Shown one piece after another: positions 37,077 through 45,789 of a stretch of 64,000 nucleotides of DNA. The DNA is taken from NCBI RefSeq assembly GCF_001049735.1, contig NZ_CVPC01000004.1, forward strand, positions 62,001-126,000, read 5' to 3'. Below the pieces are notes generated by a model. The model ran no database searches. It was not told the DNA's origin and saw only the letters and a program-made list of their open reading frames with translations. Positions within the stretch are counted from its first letter, which is position 1. The number at the start of each line of letters is the position of its first letter. The translations under genes and the position numbers were made by a program. Source of the stretch: Nereida ignava (GTDB lineage: Bacteria > Pseudomonadota > Alphaproteobacteria > Rhodobacterales > Rhodobacteraceae).

Positions 37077-37430
37077 ATGGAAAACGTACTGCTGATTGTT
37101 TTGTTGTTGCTAGCTTTGGCTTTGATCGGCGTTGTGCTGCTTCAACGGTCTGAAGGCGGCGGCCTTGGCATGGGCAGTGGTGGCGGCGGTGGCGGCGTTA
37201 TGACCGGCCGCTCTGCAGCATCAGCCTTGTCAAAAGTGACGTGGATTTTGGGTATCGCGTTTATGACGGTCGCATTGCTAATGACCGTTTTGACGTCCCT
37301 TGATGGCAACGGCAGCTCTGTGGTGGATCAATTGGCACCTCCTTCTGCGGAGACAGCACCTGTGGCCCCGGCGGGCGCGGACTTACTGCCTCCATCCGCG
37401 GATGAGCCAGCGACACCGCGTGCTGACTAA
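37077..37430 (+). CDS. secG: Preprotein translocase subunit SecG
   Basis: Small accessory subunit of the SecYEG channel. 117 residues, with two membrane helices (MENVLLIVLLLLALALIGVV and the segment at about 48–72) flanking the glycine-rich loop RSEGGGLGMGSGGGGGGVMTG, which is the family signature. The C-terminal 40 residues are Pro/Ala-rich and acidic, as in other alphaproteobacterial SecG. It precedes pyrG by about 215 bases. Start at the ATG of 37077; GAGCG upstream is only a weak ribosome site. Confidence 0.94.
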   Translation: MENVLLIVLLLLALALIGVVLLQRSEGGGLGMGSGGGGGGVMTGRSAASALSKVTWILGIAFMTVALLMTVLTSLDGNGSSVVDQLAPPSAETAPVAPAGADLLPPSADEPATPRAD

Positions 37431-37646
37431 ATAACCCAACACAACATATGCCAGCCTAAACACCTGATCTAAAAGCGGCTTTCTTACACTATCTATAGTA
37501 TATGGCGATATTAATTCCGCCCTATATTGCGTTTGACTGGTTGCGCGCCTCGTCCGAATCCTGATAGGATTAAATCCCGTGATACAGCGCATCTGAGGTG
37601 CTGTTTTGCACCGAGCATGCAACAAAACACGGGGATATCTCACACC

Positions 37647-39290
37647 ATGGCACGGTTTATTTTTATTACAGGTGGTGTTGTTTCCTCGCTTGGCAAAGGC
37701 CTTGCATCTGCCGCTTTGGGCGCTCTTTTGCAGTCGCGAGGCTTTACTGTCCGCCTGCGTAAGCTGGACCCCTACCTCAATGTCGATCCGGGCACGATGT
37801 CACCGTTTGAGCACGGTGAAGTGTTTGTGACGGACGACGGCGCAGAAACTGATTTGGACCTTGGCCACTATGAGCGCTTCACCGGCGTCGCGGCGCGCAA
37901 CAGTGATTCCGTCTCATCTGGTCGGATTTACTCAACCGTTCTCGAAAAAGAACGGCGCGGAGATTATCTGGGCAAAACAATCCAAGTAATCCCCCATGTA
38001 ACCAACCAGATCAAAGAGTTCATCGACATTGGTGATGATGAAGTTGATTTTATGCTGTGCGAAATCGGCGGCACTGTTGGGGACATCGAAGGCCTGCCCT
38101 TCTTTGAGGCCATTCGTCAATTCGCCAACGATAAGCCACGCGGTGACTGTATCTTTATGCACCTGACGTTGCTGCCGTTCATCAAAGCCTCGGGCGAGTT
38201 GAAGACAAAGCCGACCCAACACTCGGTCAAGGAACTCCGCTCAATCGGGTTGGCACCGGACATTCTTGTTTGCCGTTCAGAGGGTCCAATCCCGGAAAAA
38301 GAGCGTGAAAAGCTGGCCCTTTTCTGCAACGTGCGCCCCGAGAGCGTGATTGCGGCGCAAGACCTTAAATCCATCTACGAAGCCCCACTGGCCTATCACC
38401 GTGAAGGCATGGACCAAGCAGTATTGGACGCCTTTGGCATTACACCTGCCCCGCAGCCCAACCTCAAGCGTTGGGAAGATGTGGCTGACCGCGTGTATAA
38501 TCCCGAGGGCGAAGTCAAAGTCGCGATTGTCGGCAAATACACCCAGCTGGAAGACGCTTATAAGTCAATCAACGAAGCTCTAACCCACGGCGGCATGGCC
38601 AACCGTGTGAAGGTCAAAATTGAATGGGTCGACGCAGAACTCTTCGACCGTGAAGACCCTGCTCCACACCTTGAAGGGTTCCACGCGATTTTGGTTCCGG
38701 GCGGCTTTGGCGAGCGCGGCACAGAAGGTAAAATCAAAGCGGCAGAATTCGCCCGCACCCGTAAAGTGCCCTACCTCGGGATTTGCCTTGGCATGCAAAT
38801 GGCTGTCATTGAAGCCGCACGAAATGTGGCTGGGCTGGCGGACGCCGGTTCCGAAGAGTTCGACCATGAGGCCGGCAAAAAGCGGTTTGAGCCGGTTGTC
38901 TACCACCTCAAAGAATGGGTGCAGGGCAACGCAAAAGTTCAGCGCAAGGCAGATGACGACAAAGGCGGGACCATGCGCTTGGGGTCATATGACGCGACAC
39001 TGGTCGAAGGATCTAAAGTCGCCGAAGTGTACGGCACGACGTCAATCGAAGAGCGCCACCGCCACCGGTATGAAGTTGATACGAAGTACCGCAAGCAGCT
39101 TGAAGAATGTGGGTTGTTGTTCTCGGGCATGTCCCCAGACGGCACCCTGCCCGAAATCGTTGAGTGGCGTGACCACCCTTGGTTCATCGGCGTACAGTTC
39201 CATCCGGAACTGAAATCCAAGCCTTTCGCACCGCACCCCCTGTTTGAGGGGTTTGTGAAAGCGGCAAAAGAGGCTTCTCGCCTCGTCTAA
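37647..39290 (+). CDS. pyrG: CTP synthase
   Basis: Makes CTP from UTP, ATP and glutamine. 547 residues from ATG 37647, giving [25 protein letters not shown], the invariant P-loop N-terminus; the open frame upstream is not coding-like. The synthase domain includes [23 protein letters not shown] and [12 protein letters not shown]. The C-terminal glutaminase has Cys in [17 protein letters not shown] and the His/Glu pair in [10 protein letters not shown]. The 216-base leader contains no gene I can identify. A terminator follows the stop. Confidence 0.97.
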   Translation: MARFIFITGGVVSSLGKGLASAALGALLQSRGFTVRLRKLDPYLNVDPGTMSPFEHGEVFVTDDGAETDLDLGHYERFTGVAARNSDSVSSGRIYSTVLEKERRGDYLGKTIQVIPHVTNQIKEFIDIGDDEVDFMLCEIGGTVGDIEGLPFFEAIRQFANDKPRGDCIFMHLTLLPFIKASGELKTKPTQHSVKELRSIGLAPDILVCRSEGPIPEKEREKLALFCNVRPESVIAAQDLKSIYEAPLAYHREGMDQAVLDAFGITPAPQPNLKRWEDVADRVYNPEGEVKVAIVGKYTQLEDAYKSINEALTHGGMANRVKVKIEWVDAELFDREDPAPHLEGFHAILVPGGFGERGTEGKIKAAEFARTRKVPYLGICLGMQMAVIEAARNVAGLADAGSEEFDHEAGKKRFEPVVYHLKEWVQGNAKVQRKADDDKGGTMRLGSYDATLVEGSKVAEVYGTTSIEERHRHRYEVDTKYRKQLEECGLLFSGMSPDGTLPEIVEWRDHPWFIGVQFHPELKSKPFAPHPLFEGFVKAAKEASRLV

Positions 39291-39318
39291 ACCCGCCTTG
39301 CTTTGTTGAAATACATGA

Positions 39319-39351
39319 AACGCGTCCCGCACCTGCAGGGCGCGTTTTTTT
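39319..39351 (+). terminator. Terminator after pyrG
   Basis: ACGCGTCCC and GGGCGCGT pair with one bulged T and are followed by a run of seven T, 28 bases after the pyrG stop. Confidence 0.82.
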
Positions 39352-39463
39352 GCAACACTCCCCAAGACATGATTCGCCTTTTTCATTTTTCCCTTTGGAA
39401 ACCGTCACCTCTGGGCCATTGCTAACGTAATGATCGCGAACAATCGCGGCGCTAGGAGCAGAT

Positions 39464-39898
39464 ATGATAGGCAGAATTTTTGGGGTGGTTTCACGACCGG
39501 CCCGACCCGAACCCGTTTTACCAGCACTCGATGACCACGTGACCCTTGCAGCACTGCTGGTGCGGCTTGCGCGTAGCGACGGCCCTCTCAACTTGGCAGA
39601 GATAACCACGATTGATGAGGTTCTAAAACGCCGTCTGGGTTTAAATGGTATTGCCGCGGCGCAATTGCGTGCATCCGGTGAAACGCTTGAACGCGAATAC
39701 CCCCACACCGAAGCTCTGGGCCGTTTGCTAGCCCATGAGACACCCGCCCATGAGCGGGACGCTCTGATGGATGATTTGCTGCTTGTGGTAAATTGCGACG
39801 GCCCAGAAACGGGCCCCGAACACAACTTGATGGAGCGGATCGAAGCGCTCTTGCCCGCACCGGCGAAAACCATTCAAATGTACGGGACGATCAGCTAG
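39464..39898 (+). CDS. TerB-like protein (first copy)
   Basis: 144-residue all-helical protein of the TerB/DjlA-N type. The conserved pattern is HVTLAALLVRLARSDGPLNLAEITTIDEVL in the first helices and LMDDLLLVVNCDGPETGPEHNLMERI in the second half, the acidic loops that bind metal in TerB relatives. The function is not known; despite the name, such single proteins need not confer tellurite resistance. A paralogue lies at 41169, with a PhzF-type gene and a DUF1330 gene between them. Its end is 24 bases before the PhzF start, suggesting an operon. Confidence 0.83.
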   Translation: MIGRIFGVVSRPARPEPVLPALDDHVTLAALLVRLARSDGPLNLAEITTIDEVLKRRLGLNGIAAAQLRASGETLEREYPHTEALGRLLAHETPAHERDALMDDLLLVVNCDGPETGPEHNLMERIEALLPAPAKTIQMYGTIS

Positions 39899-39921
39899 GT
39901 CGTCCCTACAAGGTGGACCGG

Positions 39922-40785
39922 ATGCCAACTCTCGACTTCACAACCTACGACGTATTCACGCAGCGCCCGTTCAGTGGCAATCCATTGGCCATTGTTGAGG
40001 GCGCAGACGATCTGAGCACAGCACAGATGCAAACAATTGCGCGTGAATTCAACTTGTCGGAAACCATTTTTGTGCAGACGGCAGATGATACTGCGAACAC
40101 GGCTAAGGTGCGGATCTTTTTCCCAACCGCTGAAATCCCTTTTGCAGGTCATCCCACCATTGGCTGCGCGCTGCATCTGGCCAAAAAGCGTGGCTTGGAT
40201 CATGTAGTGCTTGAAGAAGTTGCCGGACTTGTACCCGTCACAATTACCAACGACACAGCACAATTTACCGCGCCTGTTGTACCTTTTGACTGCAATATTG
40301 CCGTCAATCCTGAATTAGCCGCCTCCGCTTTGGGCCTGACCACCACGCAACTTGGCCCTCACACGGCAGGCGTGCACGAAGGCGGGCCGCGTTTTCTTTA
40401 TATTCCCGTGGTGAATGAGGCCGCGTTGCAACAAGCGCGCCCACTCCAGCCCGCTTGGGATCAACTGATGCAAGCCTGTCAGTTGGACAGTGCGTATCTC
40501 TATACACCAAGCTTTAATGCGCGAATGTTTTCCCCCACTGCCGGTATTCCCGAAGATCCCGCAACAGGCAGCGCAAGCGCAATTCTGGCCAGCCAGCTTT
40601 TGCAAAACGGTGCGCTGGACAAAGACAGCACAACCAAACTGCAATTGACCCAAGGCGTTTCCATGGGGCGACCAAGCGAGATCTACTTTGAAGCGGATGT
40701 AGCAAGCGGCGTGCTGACTGCGGTGCGTATCGCGGGCAGCGCCGTGCCAATCTCACAAGGGCAAATTACCGTCCCTTCCGCCTAA
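39922..40785 (+). CDS. PhzF-family isomerase
   Basis: 287-residue protein with the two-lobed diaminopimelate-epimerase-like fold of the PhzF family. Start at ATG 39922 with AAGGTGG upstream; the longer frame overlaps the TerB-like gene. The conserved N-terminus TYDVFTQRPFSGNPLAIVEGAD is followed by the catalytic-glutamate motif EFNLSETIFVQ, then FPTAEIPFAGHPTIG and, near the C-terminus, EDPATGSASAILA. Members outside phenazine producers act on unknown small metabolites, and no phenazine genes are here. Probably co-transcribed with the upstream TerB-like gene and the downstream DUF1330 gene. Confidence 0.9.
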   Translation: MPTLDFTTYDVFTQRPFSGNPLAIVEGADDLSTAQMQTIAREFNLSETIFVQTADDTANTAKVRIFFPTAEIPFAGHPTIGCALHLAKKRGLDHVVLEEVAGLVPVTITNDTAQFTAPVVPFDCNIAVNPELAASALGLTTTQLGPHTAGVHEGGPRFLYIPVVNEAALQQARPLQPAWDQLMQACQLDSAYLYTPSFNARMFSPTAGIPEDPATGSASAILASQLLQNGALDKDSTTKLQLTQGVSMGRPSEIYFEADVASGVLTAVRIAGSAVPISQGQITVPSA

Positions 40786-40825
40786 TCAGCCCACTTATTC
40801 ACCCCATCACAAATCGGAGAAATAC

Positions 40826-41119
40826 ATGCCCAAAGGATACTGGATTGCGCACGGAGATGTCTCAGACCCTAAAGGCTATGAAGCCTACAAGGCCGCAAAT
40901 GCCGCCCCATTCGCAGAATTTGGCGCGCGTTTTGTCGTCCGAGGCGGCGAACAAACCCTTGAAGAAGGTACTGCCCGCTCACGCACCGTCGTCATTGAAT
41001 TCCCAAGTATTGAGGCTGCCTACGCTTGCTACAACAGCGCGGAATATCAAGCCGCCAAAGCCCTACGAGAGCCAATCGCATTGACCGATTTGGTTATCGT
41101 CGAAGGATATGACGGCTAG
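40826..41119 (+). CDS. DUF1330 domain protein
   Basis: 97-residue dimeric alpha+beta barrel protein of the DUF1330 family. MPKGYWIAHGDVSDPKGYEAYKAANAAPFAEFGARFVVRGG and the VVIEFPSIEAAYACYNSAEYQAA half are typical. Small proteins of this fold often act as monooxygenase- or isomerase-like scaffolds, but no catalytic residue can be assigned. AATCGGAGAAATAC gives a good ribosome site. It lies 40 bases after the PhzF gene and 50 before the second TerB-like gene. Confidence 0.9.
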   Translation: MPKGYWIAHGDVSDPKGYEAYKAANAAPFAEFGARFVVRGGEQTLEEGTARSRTVVIEFPSIEAAYACYNSAEYQAAKALREPIALTDLVIVEGYDG

Positions 41120-41168
41120 ACGCTGTGCAGTCTGGCACGCCACTTGAAAGCCCTTTTGAAAAGCATAG

Positions 41169-41612
41169 ATGTCGAATATGTTTGCACAACTTCTAAACCG
41201 CCTCACGGCCGATAAACCCGCCCAGCTTGCGGATGTGGACGCGCGGCTTGCCCTAACGGGACTGCTGGTCCGGCTTGCCAAATCTGACGGGGATTACGCG
41301 CTTGCGGAACAACAGCGCATCATGTCGATCATTCAGGCCCGCTACGGGCTGTCTGGCAGCGATGCTCAAAGCCTAAAACTGCAGGCCGAAGAGTTGGAAA
41401 AAGAAGCGCCGGACACAGTGCGCTTTACCCGCGCTATCAAAGATGCAGTCGCCTATGAAGACCGCATCGCAGTCGTCGAAGCGCTATGGACCGTTGCATT
41501 GGCGGATGGTGAGCGTGATGACGAAGAAGATTCGCTTTTACGCATGGTTGTGTCGTTCCTTGGTGTCTCTGATATCGACAGCAACTTGGCGCGCCAACGG
41601 ATCAGCACTTAG
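41169..41612 (+). CDS. TerB-like protein (second copy)
   Basis: 147 residues, clearly related to the protein at 39464. RLALTGLLVRLAKSDGDYALAEQQRIMSII aligns with its first helices, and VVEALWTVALADGERDDEEDSLLRMVV with the second acidic region. This copy keeps more of the TerB DG-x-x-x-x-E pattern. Probably cytoplasmic; function unknown. It ends the TerB–PhzF–DUF1330–TerB set. The ABC transporter genes start about 115 bases later. Confidence 0.85.
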   Translation: MSNMFAQLLNRLTADKPAQLADVDARLALTGLLVRLAKSDGDYALAEQQRIMSIIQARYGLSGSDAQSLKLQAEELEKEAPDTVRFTRAIKDAVAYEDRIAVVEALWTVALADGERDDEEDSLLRMVVSFLGVSDIDSNLARQRIST

Positions 41613-41728
41613 GAAAGCTAAAAATAGCCATAGCGGCGCCAAGTTCCGCTGGGTCAAGTTTGGCGCATACCATTGCAATTTCTGTAGAATCGAAGTGTAT
41701 TAAAGGGCTAACATTTGCAGGGATAGCT

Positions 41729-42499
41729 GTGACCACCGACACTGTCATCGAATTGAAGGATTTGCACAAATCCTACGGAGAGCTTGAGGTTCTTAAAGGG
41801 GTCGGTATCCGCGCGGAACGTGGGGATGTGGTTTCGCTCATCGGCTCATCTGGTTCCGGAAAATCCACGCTTTTGCGCTGTGCGAACCTGCTCGAAGATA
41901 GCCAGCAAGGCGATGTGATTTTCGAAGGCGATCCAGTAAATTGGCGCGGCACAGCCCAAGCGCGCCGCCCCTCTGATGCTGCTCAGGTTCGCCATATCCG
42001 CACTAATCTTTGCATGGTGTTCCAACAGTTTAATCTGTGGGCCCATATGACAATTCTTGAAAATGTTATGGAGGCGCCTGTTACTGTGTTGGGGCGCGCC
42101 AAGTCAGAAGTTGAAGCCTCTGCACGCAAATATCTCGAAAAAGTTGGCATTGGGGACAAATGCGATGTGTATCCCGCACAGCTTTCTGGTGGCCAGCAAC
42201 AGCGTGCTGCCATCGCGCGCGCCCTGTGCATGGAGCCAAAGGCCCTGCTATTTGACGAGCCGACGTCCGCCCTTGACCCAGAGCTTGAGCAAGAAGTGAT
42301 CCGCGTGATCAAAGACCTTGCCGCTGAGGGGCGCACGATGCTGATCGTTACCCATGACATGAACCTTGCCCGCGATGTGTCTGATCACGTTGTGTTTTTG
42401 CACCAAGGGCTGATCGAAGAAGAAGGCGCACCTGACGAGTTGTTTGGCGCGCCAAAATCCGAGCGTTTGCAGCAATTTCTTTCTGCTGGCAGCGCATAA
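41729..42499 (+). CDS. Polar amino-acid/opine-type ABC transporter ATPase
   Basis: HisP/ArtP-type ATPase that powers uptake. 256 residues if the GTG at 41729 is used; AGGGA lies upstream and VTTDTVIELKDLHKSYG then leads straight into the domain, whereas the ATG-like start at 41660 adds 23 residues of non-family sequence. Walker A GSSGSGKST, signature LSGGQQQRAAIARAL, Walker B ALLFDEPTSALDPE and the switch His in LIVTHDMNLA are all intact. It opens a four-gene transporter set that continues into glutamine-metabolism genes. Substrate likely a basic amino acid, opine or amine, by family only. Confidence 0.93.
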   Translation: MTTDTVIELKDLHKSYGELEVLKGVGIRAERGDVVSLIGSSGSGKSTLLRCANLLEDSQQGDVIFEGDPVNWRGTAQARRPSDAAQVRHIRTNLCMVFQQFNLWAHMTILENVMEAPVTVLGRAKSEVEASARKYLEKVGIGDKCDVYPAQLSGGQQQRAAIARALCMEPKALLFDEPTSALDPELEQEVIRVIKDLAAEGRTMLIVTHDMNLARDVSDHVVFLHQGLIEEEGAPDELFGAPKSERLQQFLSAGSA

Positions 42500-42539
42500 C
42501 AACACCAGTACCGACTTAATGAGACAAGGGAGAAACCTC

Positions 42540-43265
42540 ATGAAGACACTAATTACAGCAACCGCTTTGCTTGCAATCACCGCAGGTGCTGCACTCGCAG
42601 GTAGCCACTCTGTGGTTCGTTTGGGAACCGAGGGCGCCTACCCTCCCTACAACTTCCTCAATGACGCAGGCGAAGTTGATGGCTTTGAGCGCGAAGTAGG
42701 TGATGAGCTGTGCGCACGCGCTGAACTGACATGCGAGTGGGTCACGAACGAGTGGGACAGCATCATCCCGAACCTCGTATCCGGCAACTACGACGCAATC
42801 ATCGCAGGCATGTCCATCACAGCCGAGCGTGACGAAGTCATCGATTTCACAACACCTTACACACAGCCTGATCCCTCTTCATTCGTAGCAGCATCTGCTG
42901 ACGTTGATCTGGCAGGTGGCGTGATCGCTGCGCAAACTGGTACGATCCAAGCGGGCCACGTTGCCTCAATGGGCGCGACACTTCTCGAGTTCGCAACACC
43001 AGAAGAAACAGTTGCAGCCGTGAAATCAGGCGAAGCGGACGCTGTCCTTGCAGACCGTGCATTCCTCGAGCCAATCGCAGCTGAAGATGCAGACCTGCAA
43101 ATGGTCGGCGATGACGTATTGCTTGGCGGCGGCATCGGCATGGGCATCCGTGAAAGCGACACAGAGCTGAAAGAGAAATTCTCTGCAGCAATCGAAAGCA
43201 TGAAAGCAGACGGTTCACTGAACGTACTGATCGCAAAGTGGCTGCCTGAATCCGCCCCTTTCTAA
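42540..43265 (+). CDS. ABC transporter periplasmic solute-binding protein
   Basis: 241 residues with a cleavable signal peptide (MKTLITATALLAITAGAALAG) and the bacterial family-3 solute-binding fold. RLGTEGAYPPYNFLNDAGEVDGFEREVGDELC is the classic N-lobe opening of HisJ/ArtJ/LAO-type receptors. WDSIIPNLVSGNYDAIIAGMSIT and FTTPYTQPDPSSFVA follow. The Asp and Arg expected to hold the alpha-amino and carboxylate groups cannot be assigned with certainty by eye. Strong AGGGAG ribosome site. A stem-loop with a T-run follows the gene, which may raise its mRNA over that of the permeases. Confidence 0.93.
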   Translation: MKTLITATALLAITAGAALAGSHSVVRLGTEGAYPPYNFLNDAGEVDGFEREVGDELCARAELTCEWVTNEWDSIIPNLVSGNYDAIIAGMSITAERDEVIDFTTPYTQPDPSSFVAASADVDLAGGVIAAQTGTIQAGHVASMGATLLEFATPEETVAAVKSGEADAVLADRAFLEPIAAEDADLQMVGDDVLLGGGIGMGIRESDTELKEKFSAAIESMKADGSLNVLIAKWLPESAPF

Positions 43266-43282
43266 GCGGTCAAAACATCCCG

Positions 43283-43314
43283 AAGGGGCGCTTGGCACAC
43301 AAGCGCCCCTTTTG
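43283..43314 (+). terminator. Intra-operon terminator/stabilising hairpin
   Basis: AAGGGGCGCTT and AAGCGCCCCTT pair perfectly over 11 bp around a 7-base loop and run into TTTT. It lies between the binding-protein gene and the first permease gene of the same transporter. Partial read-through here would give excess binding protein, a common arrangement. Confidence 0.88.
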
Positions 43315-43403
43315 ATATGTGGTGACCACCCCCAACCCGCCAACATTTCGGCCATAACCCGCAGAGGCCCGCCATCTTTGAATTTTGCTCAGACCCCAGC
43401 CTG

Positions 43404-44255
43404 TTGGCTGACTGGCGCTGGATGGCGTGTTATCTGACCACCGGTAAGCACATGTCGCTTTACTGGTCCGTGGGCACGGTTCTTTTACTGTTGGCGATTA
43501 CTGCACCCGCTGCTTTGATGTTTGGTTTTGGCGGTGCGGCTGCCGCGCGATCATCTTTTACGCCACTGAGATGGTTTGGAAAAACATACATGGCGCTAAT
43601 ACGCGGCGTGCCGGACATTGCCTTTTTCCTCTTTTTTGTGATCGCATTAGACCAAGGTTTTGAATGGGCCCGCCACCAAGTCCTGTGCCCTGACTGGACA
43701 GATGCAATCCGTCAAGGCAACGATTTTGTCGTCTGCGCCGAGGCAAAACTGCCCCAAGGCAACGCACCGCAATGGGTCCATGAGGTCTACGGCTTTTTCG
43801 TAGCCGTGCTGACGTTTGCCATCGTTTTCGGGGCTTTCGCAGGCAACGTTTTGTTTGGCGCTATGCGTGCTGTTCCAGCCGCGCAACTCGAAACGGCGGC
43901 GGCATACGGCATGAGCAAGCGCCAAACCTTCTGGCGCATCTTGGTGCCGCAAATGTGGGTATTTGCTCTGCCCGGCCTGTCGAACCTCTGGATGGTGCTG
44001 ATCAAAGCGACGCCGCTTTTGTTTTTGCTGGGCGTTGAGGATATTGTCTATTGGGCGCGTGAACTAGGCGGTACAAAAAACCCGCGCTTCACAGATTACC
44101 CCCACGGCGATTGGCGGATGTGGTATTTCTTGGCGCTGCTCGTCTTTTATTTGGCCTTTACCAAAGTCTCTGAAGTGGTTCTTGACCGCGTCATGGCGCG
44201 CTTGACCCATGGACAGGCCACAGCCGCTGGTGAAGCCCAAAGAAAGGCCACGTGA
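43404..44255 (+). CDS. ABC transporter permease, HisQ/HisM type (first)
   Basis: Membrane subunit with about five helices. The loop ETAAAYGMSKRQTFWRILVPQM is the EAA motif that contacts the ATPase, and ALIRGVPDIAFFLFFVIA is the conserved opening of the permease core. There is a long periplasmic insert with cysteines. The start is uncertain. TTG 43404 (283 residues) has no ribosome site. The frame stays open to 43326 without ATG or GTG, and an ATC at 43374 stands six bases after GAGG and would give a protein opening (M)FEFCSDPSLL, which I think resembles homologues. It ends in overlap with the second permease. Confidence 0.9.
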   Translation: MADWRWMACYLTTGKHMSLYWSVGTVLLLLAITAPAALMFGFGGAAAARSSFTPLRWFGKTYMALIRGVPDIAFFLFFVIALDQGFEWARHQVLCPDWTDAIRQGNDFVVCAEAKLPQGNAPQWVHEVYGFFVAVLTFAIVFGAFAGNVLFGAMRAVPAAQLETAAAYGMSKRQTFWRILVPQMWVFALPGLSNLWMVLIKATPLLFLLGVEDIVYWARELGGTKNPRFTDYPHGDWRMWYFLALLVFYLAFTKVSEVVLDRVMARLTHGQATAAGEAQRKAT

Positions 44256-45061
44256 TGAGTTGCACCCAAACCATCCTTGATTACGGTCTACGCGCCATCG
44301 GGTACGGCGAACGGCTTTTGCCGCGCAGTGATTTTACGTTGTGTCAACAGTTTACGCTGATCGGGTCAGGCATGATCTGGAACATCTACTTTGGCTTGTT
44401 CGCCCTGATGTTTGGCTTTTGTTTCGCGGTCGCTCTTGCTATGGGAAAAGACAGCCCAAGGGTGCTTTTGCGCAAACCCTCCGAATGGTTCATTTTTATA
44501 TTCCGCGGATCACCGCTCTTTATTCAGTTCTTTTTCGGATACTTCGTCTTTTTATCGCTCAAACCAATCCATCCAATGTTCGAAAGCCTTTCGGCGGCGT
44601 GGCTCGGTGCGTTAATCGTGCTCTTTTGTAACACCTCCGCCTACTCAGCCGAGATATTTTACGGCGCGCTGAAATCAATTCCCAAAGGCGATACTGAGGC
44701 CGCAGACGCATATGGGATGAGCGGCTGGCCACGGTTCAAGCGGATCGTTTTTCCAACGATGTTGCGCCTCGCGTGGCCTGCCTACACCAACGAAGCGATT
44801 TTTCTGTTTCACTCAACCACGTTGATTTTCTTCACCGGATTTCCTGCGCGCCAACAACGCGGAGACGCGCTGTATTACGCCAGCTACTTCGCGGACAAAA
44901 CGTTCAACCCGTTTGTACCCTACCCGATCTTGGCGATGTATTTCATTCTTGTGACCCTGTTGATTATTGGCGTCTTTGGCATTGCCAACAAACGACTTAA
45001 TCGCCACCTTCCGTCACAAGCGCGCCCCAAACTTCGGTTGCGTCCACAGATCATCCGCTAA
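44255..45061 (+). CDS. ABC transporter permease, HisQ/HisM type (second)
   Basis: Second permease subunit, 268 residues from the ATG at 44255, which overlaps the preceding TGA by one base (a GTG at 44252 is also possible). AAAGG lies upstream. Membrane segments are clear; FIFRGSPLFIQFFFGYFVF is the core opening, and AADAYGMSGWPRFKRIVFPTMLRL the EAA loop. The pair with the upstream permease would form the heterodimeric channel. The amidotransferase gene begins 44 bases later on the same strand. Confidence 0.92.
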   Translation: MSCTQTILDYGLRAIGYGERLLPRSDFTLCQQFTLIGSGMIWNIYFGLFALMFGFCFAVALAMGKDSPRVLLRKPSEWFIFIFRGSPLFIQFFFGYFVFLSLKPIHPMFESLSAAWLGALIVLFCNTSAYSAEIFYGALKSIPKGDTEAADAYGMSGWPRFKRIVFPTMLRLAWPAYTNEAIFLFHSTTLIFFTGFPARQQRGDALYYASYFADKTFNPFVPYPILAMYFILVTLLIIGVFGIANKRLNRHLPSQARPKLRLRPQIIR

Positions 45062-45105
45062 GCACGGATCATCGCCCTATTTTCGCAGTCAAAGGACACC
45101 ACGCG

Positions 45106-45789
45106 ATGCACATCGGTATTTTGCAATGCGGTCACACCCCTGACTTGGTCAACGCAAACCATGGCGACTTTGACGCCCTGTTCACGCGTATGTTTGACGG
45201 TGAAGGGTTCAGCTTCACGACTTTCAATGTTGTCGATGATGAGTGGCCCGAAGATCATCTAACTGCAGACGGTTGGCTGGTTACAGGGTCCAAACATGGC
45301 GCCTATGAAGATCATGCATTTATCCGGCCGCTCGAAGAATTCATCCGCGCAGTAGATCAAAGCCATCGCCCCATGGTGGGCATCTGCTTTGGGCATCAGA
45401 TCATCGCGCAGGCCTTGGGCGGTACAGTTGAGAAATTTGCTGGCGGTTGGGCCGTTGGCCGCCACACGTATGATTTTGAAGGCACGGCCCTGTCGTTCAA
45501 CGCGTGGCACCAAGATCAGGTCGTTAAGCGCCCTGAAACAGCCAAAGTTGTGGCCACGTCTTCTTTTTGTGAGAACGCCGCGCTGCGCTATGAGGACCGA
45601 ATTTTGACAACGCAGGCGCACCCTGAAATTACTAACGCTGTGCTGCAGGATTATCTGGCCGCCCGCGGCACAGATCCTCAGTATCCGACGGCTTTGATTG
45701 AGCAGGCCAAAGCACATGTGGATACCCCAAATGATGAATGGGTCGTCGCGCGGATGCTGGCGCATTTTTTGAAAGACAACGCACCATGA
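45106..45789 (+). CDS. Class I glutamine amidotransferase-type hydrolase (PuuD-like role)
   Basis: 227-residue stand-alone glutaminase-fold protein. The triad is visible: Cys 94 in VGICFGHQII, His 172 and Glu 174 in AHPEITN. A separate synthase domain is absent. In this position, before a GlnA-like ligase and an FAD oxidase, it most likely hydrolyses a gamma-glutamyl compound (as PuuD does) or supplies ammonia. Its sequence is closer to the GMP-synthase-type GATase family than to the PuuD peptidase family, so the role is by context. The stop overlaps the next start as ATGA, so the two are coupled. Confidence 0.85.
   Translation: MHIGILQCGHTPDLVNANHGDFDALFTRMFDGEGFSFTTFNVVDDEWPEDHLTADGWLVTGSKHGAYEDHAFIRPLEEFIRAVDQSHRPMVGICFGHQIIAQALGGTVEKFAGGWAVGRHTYDFEGTALSFNAWHQDQVVKRPETAKVVATSSFCENAALRYEDRILTTQAHPEITNAVLQDYLAARGTDPQYPTALIEQAKAHVDTPNDEWVVARMLAHFLKDNAP

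Noticed and set aside
37535-37600. tRNA-like fragment before pyrG (TCCGAATCCTG resembling a T-arm)
   Set aside because: No acceptor stem, D-arm or anticodon arm could be folded around it, and there is no CCA-type end.
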